From an uncultured Fibrobacterota bacterium (GTDB lineage: Bacteria > Fibrobacterota > Chitinivibrionia > Chitinivibrionales > CAIOZP01), in assembly GCA_903862805.1 (NCBI GenBank), contig CAIOZP010000120.1:1-5980 (forward strand): a stretch of DNA of 5,980 nt. Reading direction: 5' to 3'. Position numbers and translations under genes: made by a program. The notes under the pieces were generated by a model. The model saw only the letters and a program-made list of their open reading frames with translations, ran no database searches and was not told the DNA's origin. Each line of letters opens with the position of its first letter. Position 1 is the first letter of the stretch. Shown one piece after another: positions 5,741 through 5,980 of the stretch.

Positions 5741-5980
5741 TTATGCGCCGGTTGTCGTCGTGGTGGTATCGGTAGATCCGACATCAATGATATTCGATAC
5801 CGGCACCGATGCGCCGTTCACACGAATCTCGACTCCGCCGTTACGCGATGTCACGCCATCCACAACACCTTCGTCGTAGCAATATGCGTCAGATGATCCG
5901 GCAACAAGCTTGAGCGAATATGTACCGGAAGGCACGTATGAACTTCCGTTGAAATTGCTTCCATCCCACGAAAGAGAAAC
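5741..5980 (-). CDS. flgD: FlgD, flagellar hook cap/assembly protein, C-terminal part only (5' end outside the window)
   Basis: Only the last 79 codons are inside the window; the reading frame is open to the right edge and ends with TAA at 5741-5743. FlgD is the temporary cap at the tip of the growing hook, where it helps FlgE subunits polymerise outside the cell. The visible part starts with SLSWDGSNFNG and continues with VPSGTYSLKLVA, the pattern of the FlgD Ig/FlaG-like fold (WDG, then Gly-rich turn, then G-x-Y and a beta strand). It ends in a stretch of the type V-x-G-V-x-x-V followed by EIRVNG and a Thr-rich tail of six threonines (DTTTTTTGA). The tail uses mixed ACC, ACG and ACA codons. 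The position directly before the TIGR02530 gene and flgE supports the call. The N-terminal signature of FlgD cannot be checked here, so the assignment rests on the C-terminal pattern and context. Confidence 0.85.
   Translation of the reverse strand, partial: VSLSWDGSNFNGSSYVPSGTYSLKLVAGSSDAYCYDEGVVDGVTSRNGGVEIRVNGASVPVSNIIDVGSTDTTTTTTGA

Noticed and set aside
5741..5764. FlgD six-Thr tail as a DNA microsatellite
   Set aside because: The codons alternate among ACC, ACG and ACA, so the DNA is not a perfect repeat.
5740..5787. Longer TIGR02530 protein starting at 5787
   Set aside because: The added Pro/Arg-rich residues are translated from flgD coding sequence in another frame; the start directly after the flgD stop fits operon layout better.
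1..5980. Mobile element, CRISPR, tRNA/rRNA or defence genes
   Set aside because: No spaced direct repeats, terminal inverted repeats, transposase motifs or RNA gene signatures were seen; nearly every base is accounted for by flagellar genes.

Overview
The window holds part of one flagellar/motor operon, read entirely from the minus strand. In transcription order (right to left) it carries the 3' end of flgD (hook cap), a small TIGR02530-type flagellar operon protein, a long flgE (hook protein), flbD/swrD, fliL, fliM and fliY. The next gene appears to begin at or just beyond the left edge. Genes are separated by 1 to 95 bases, or overlap by 8 bases at fliM/fliY. No promoter, terminator, RNA gene, mobile element or CRISPR array is visible, so this looks like the interior of a longer polycistronic transcript.

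The genes form two functional blocks. FlgD, the TIGR02530 protein and FlgE belong to hook assembly: the cap scaffold, an accessory protein of unknown role, and the hook subunit. FlbD/SwrD, FliL, FliM and FliY belong to the motor and switch. FliL is the stator-associated membrane protein. FliM and FliY form the cytoplasmic C-ring, and both start with a CheY-P-binding type peptide.

Organism: the order flgD, flgE, flbD/swrD, fliL, fliM, fliY without motA/motB matches Bacillus-type flagellar operons. Yet FlgE carries a Lys/Cys/Asn arrangement (K163, C176, N177) like the one known for lysinoalanine cross-linking in spirochaete hooks. Base composition is close to balanced GC/AT. The phylum cannot be fixed from this window; a spirochaete or another deep-branching flagellated lineage fits at least as well as a classical Firmicute.

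Nothing here is a wholly new system. The points worth a second look are in known proteins: the possible hook cross-link pair, a roughly 300-residue insertion in FlgE built from two related modules, a FliY whose CheC-like phosphatase sites look degraded, a structured 95-base spacer before flgE, and an in-frame (AAC)6 tract in flgE.
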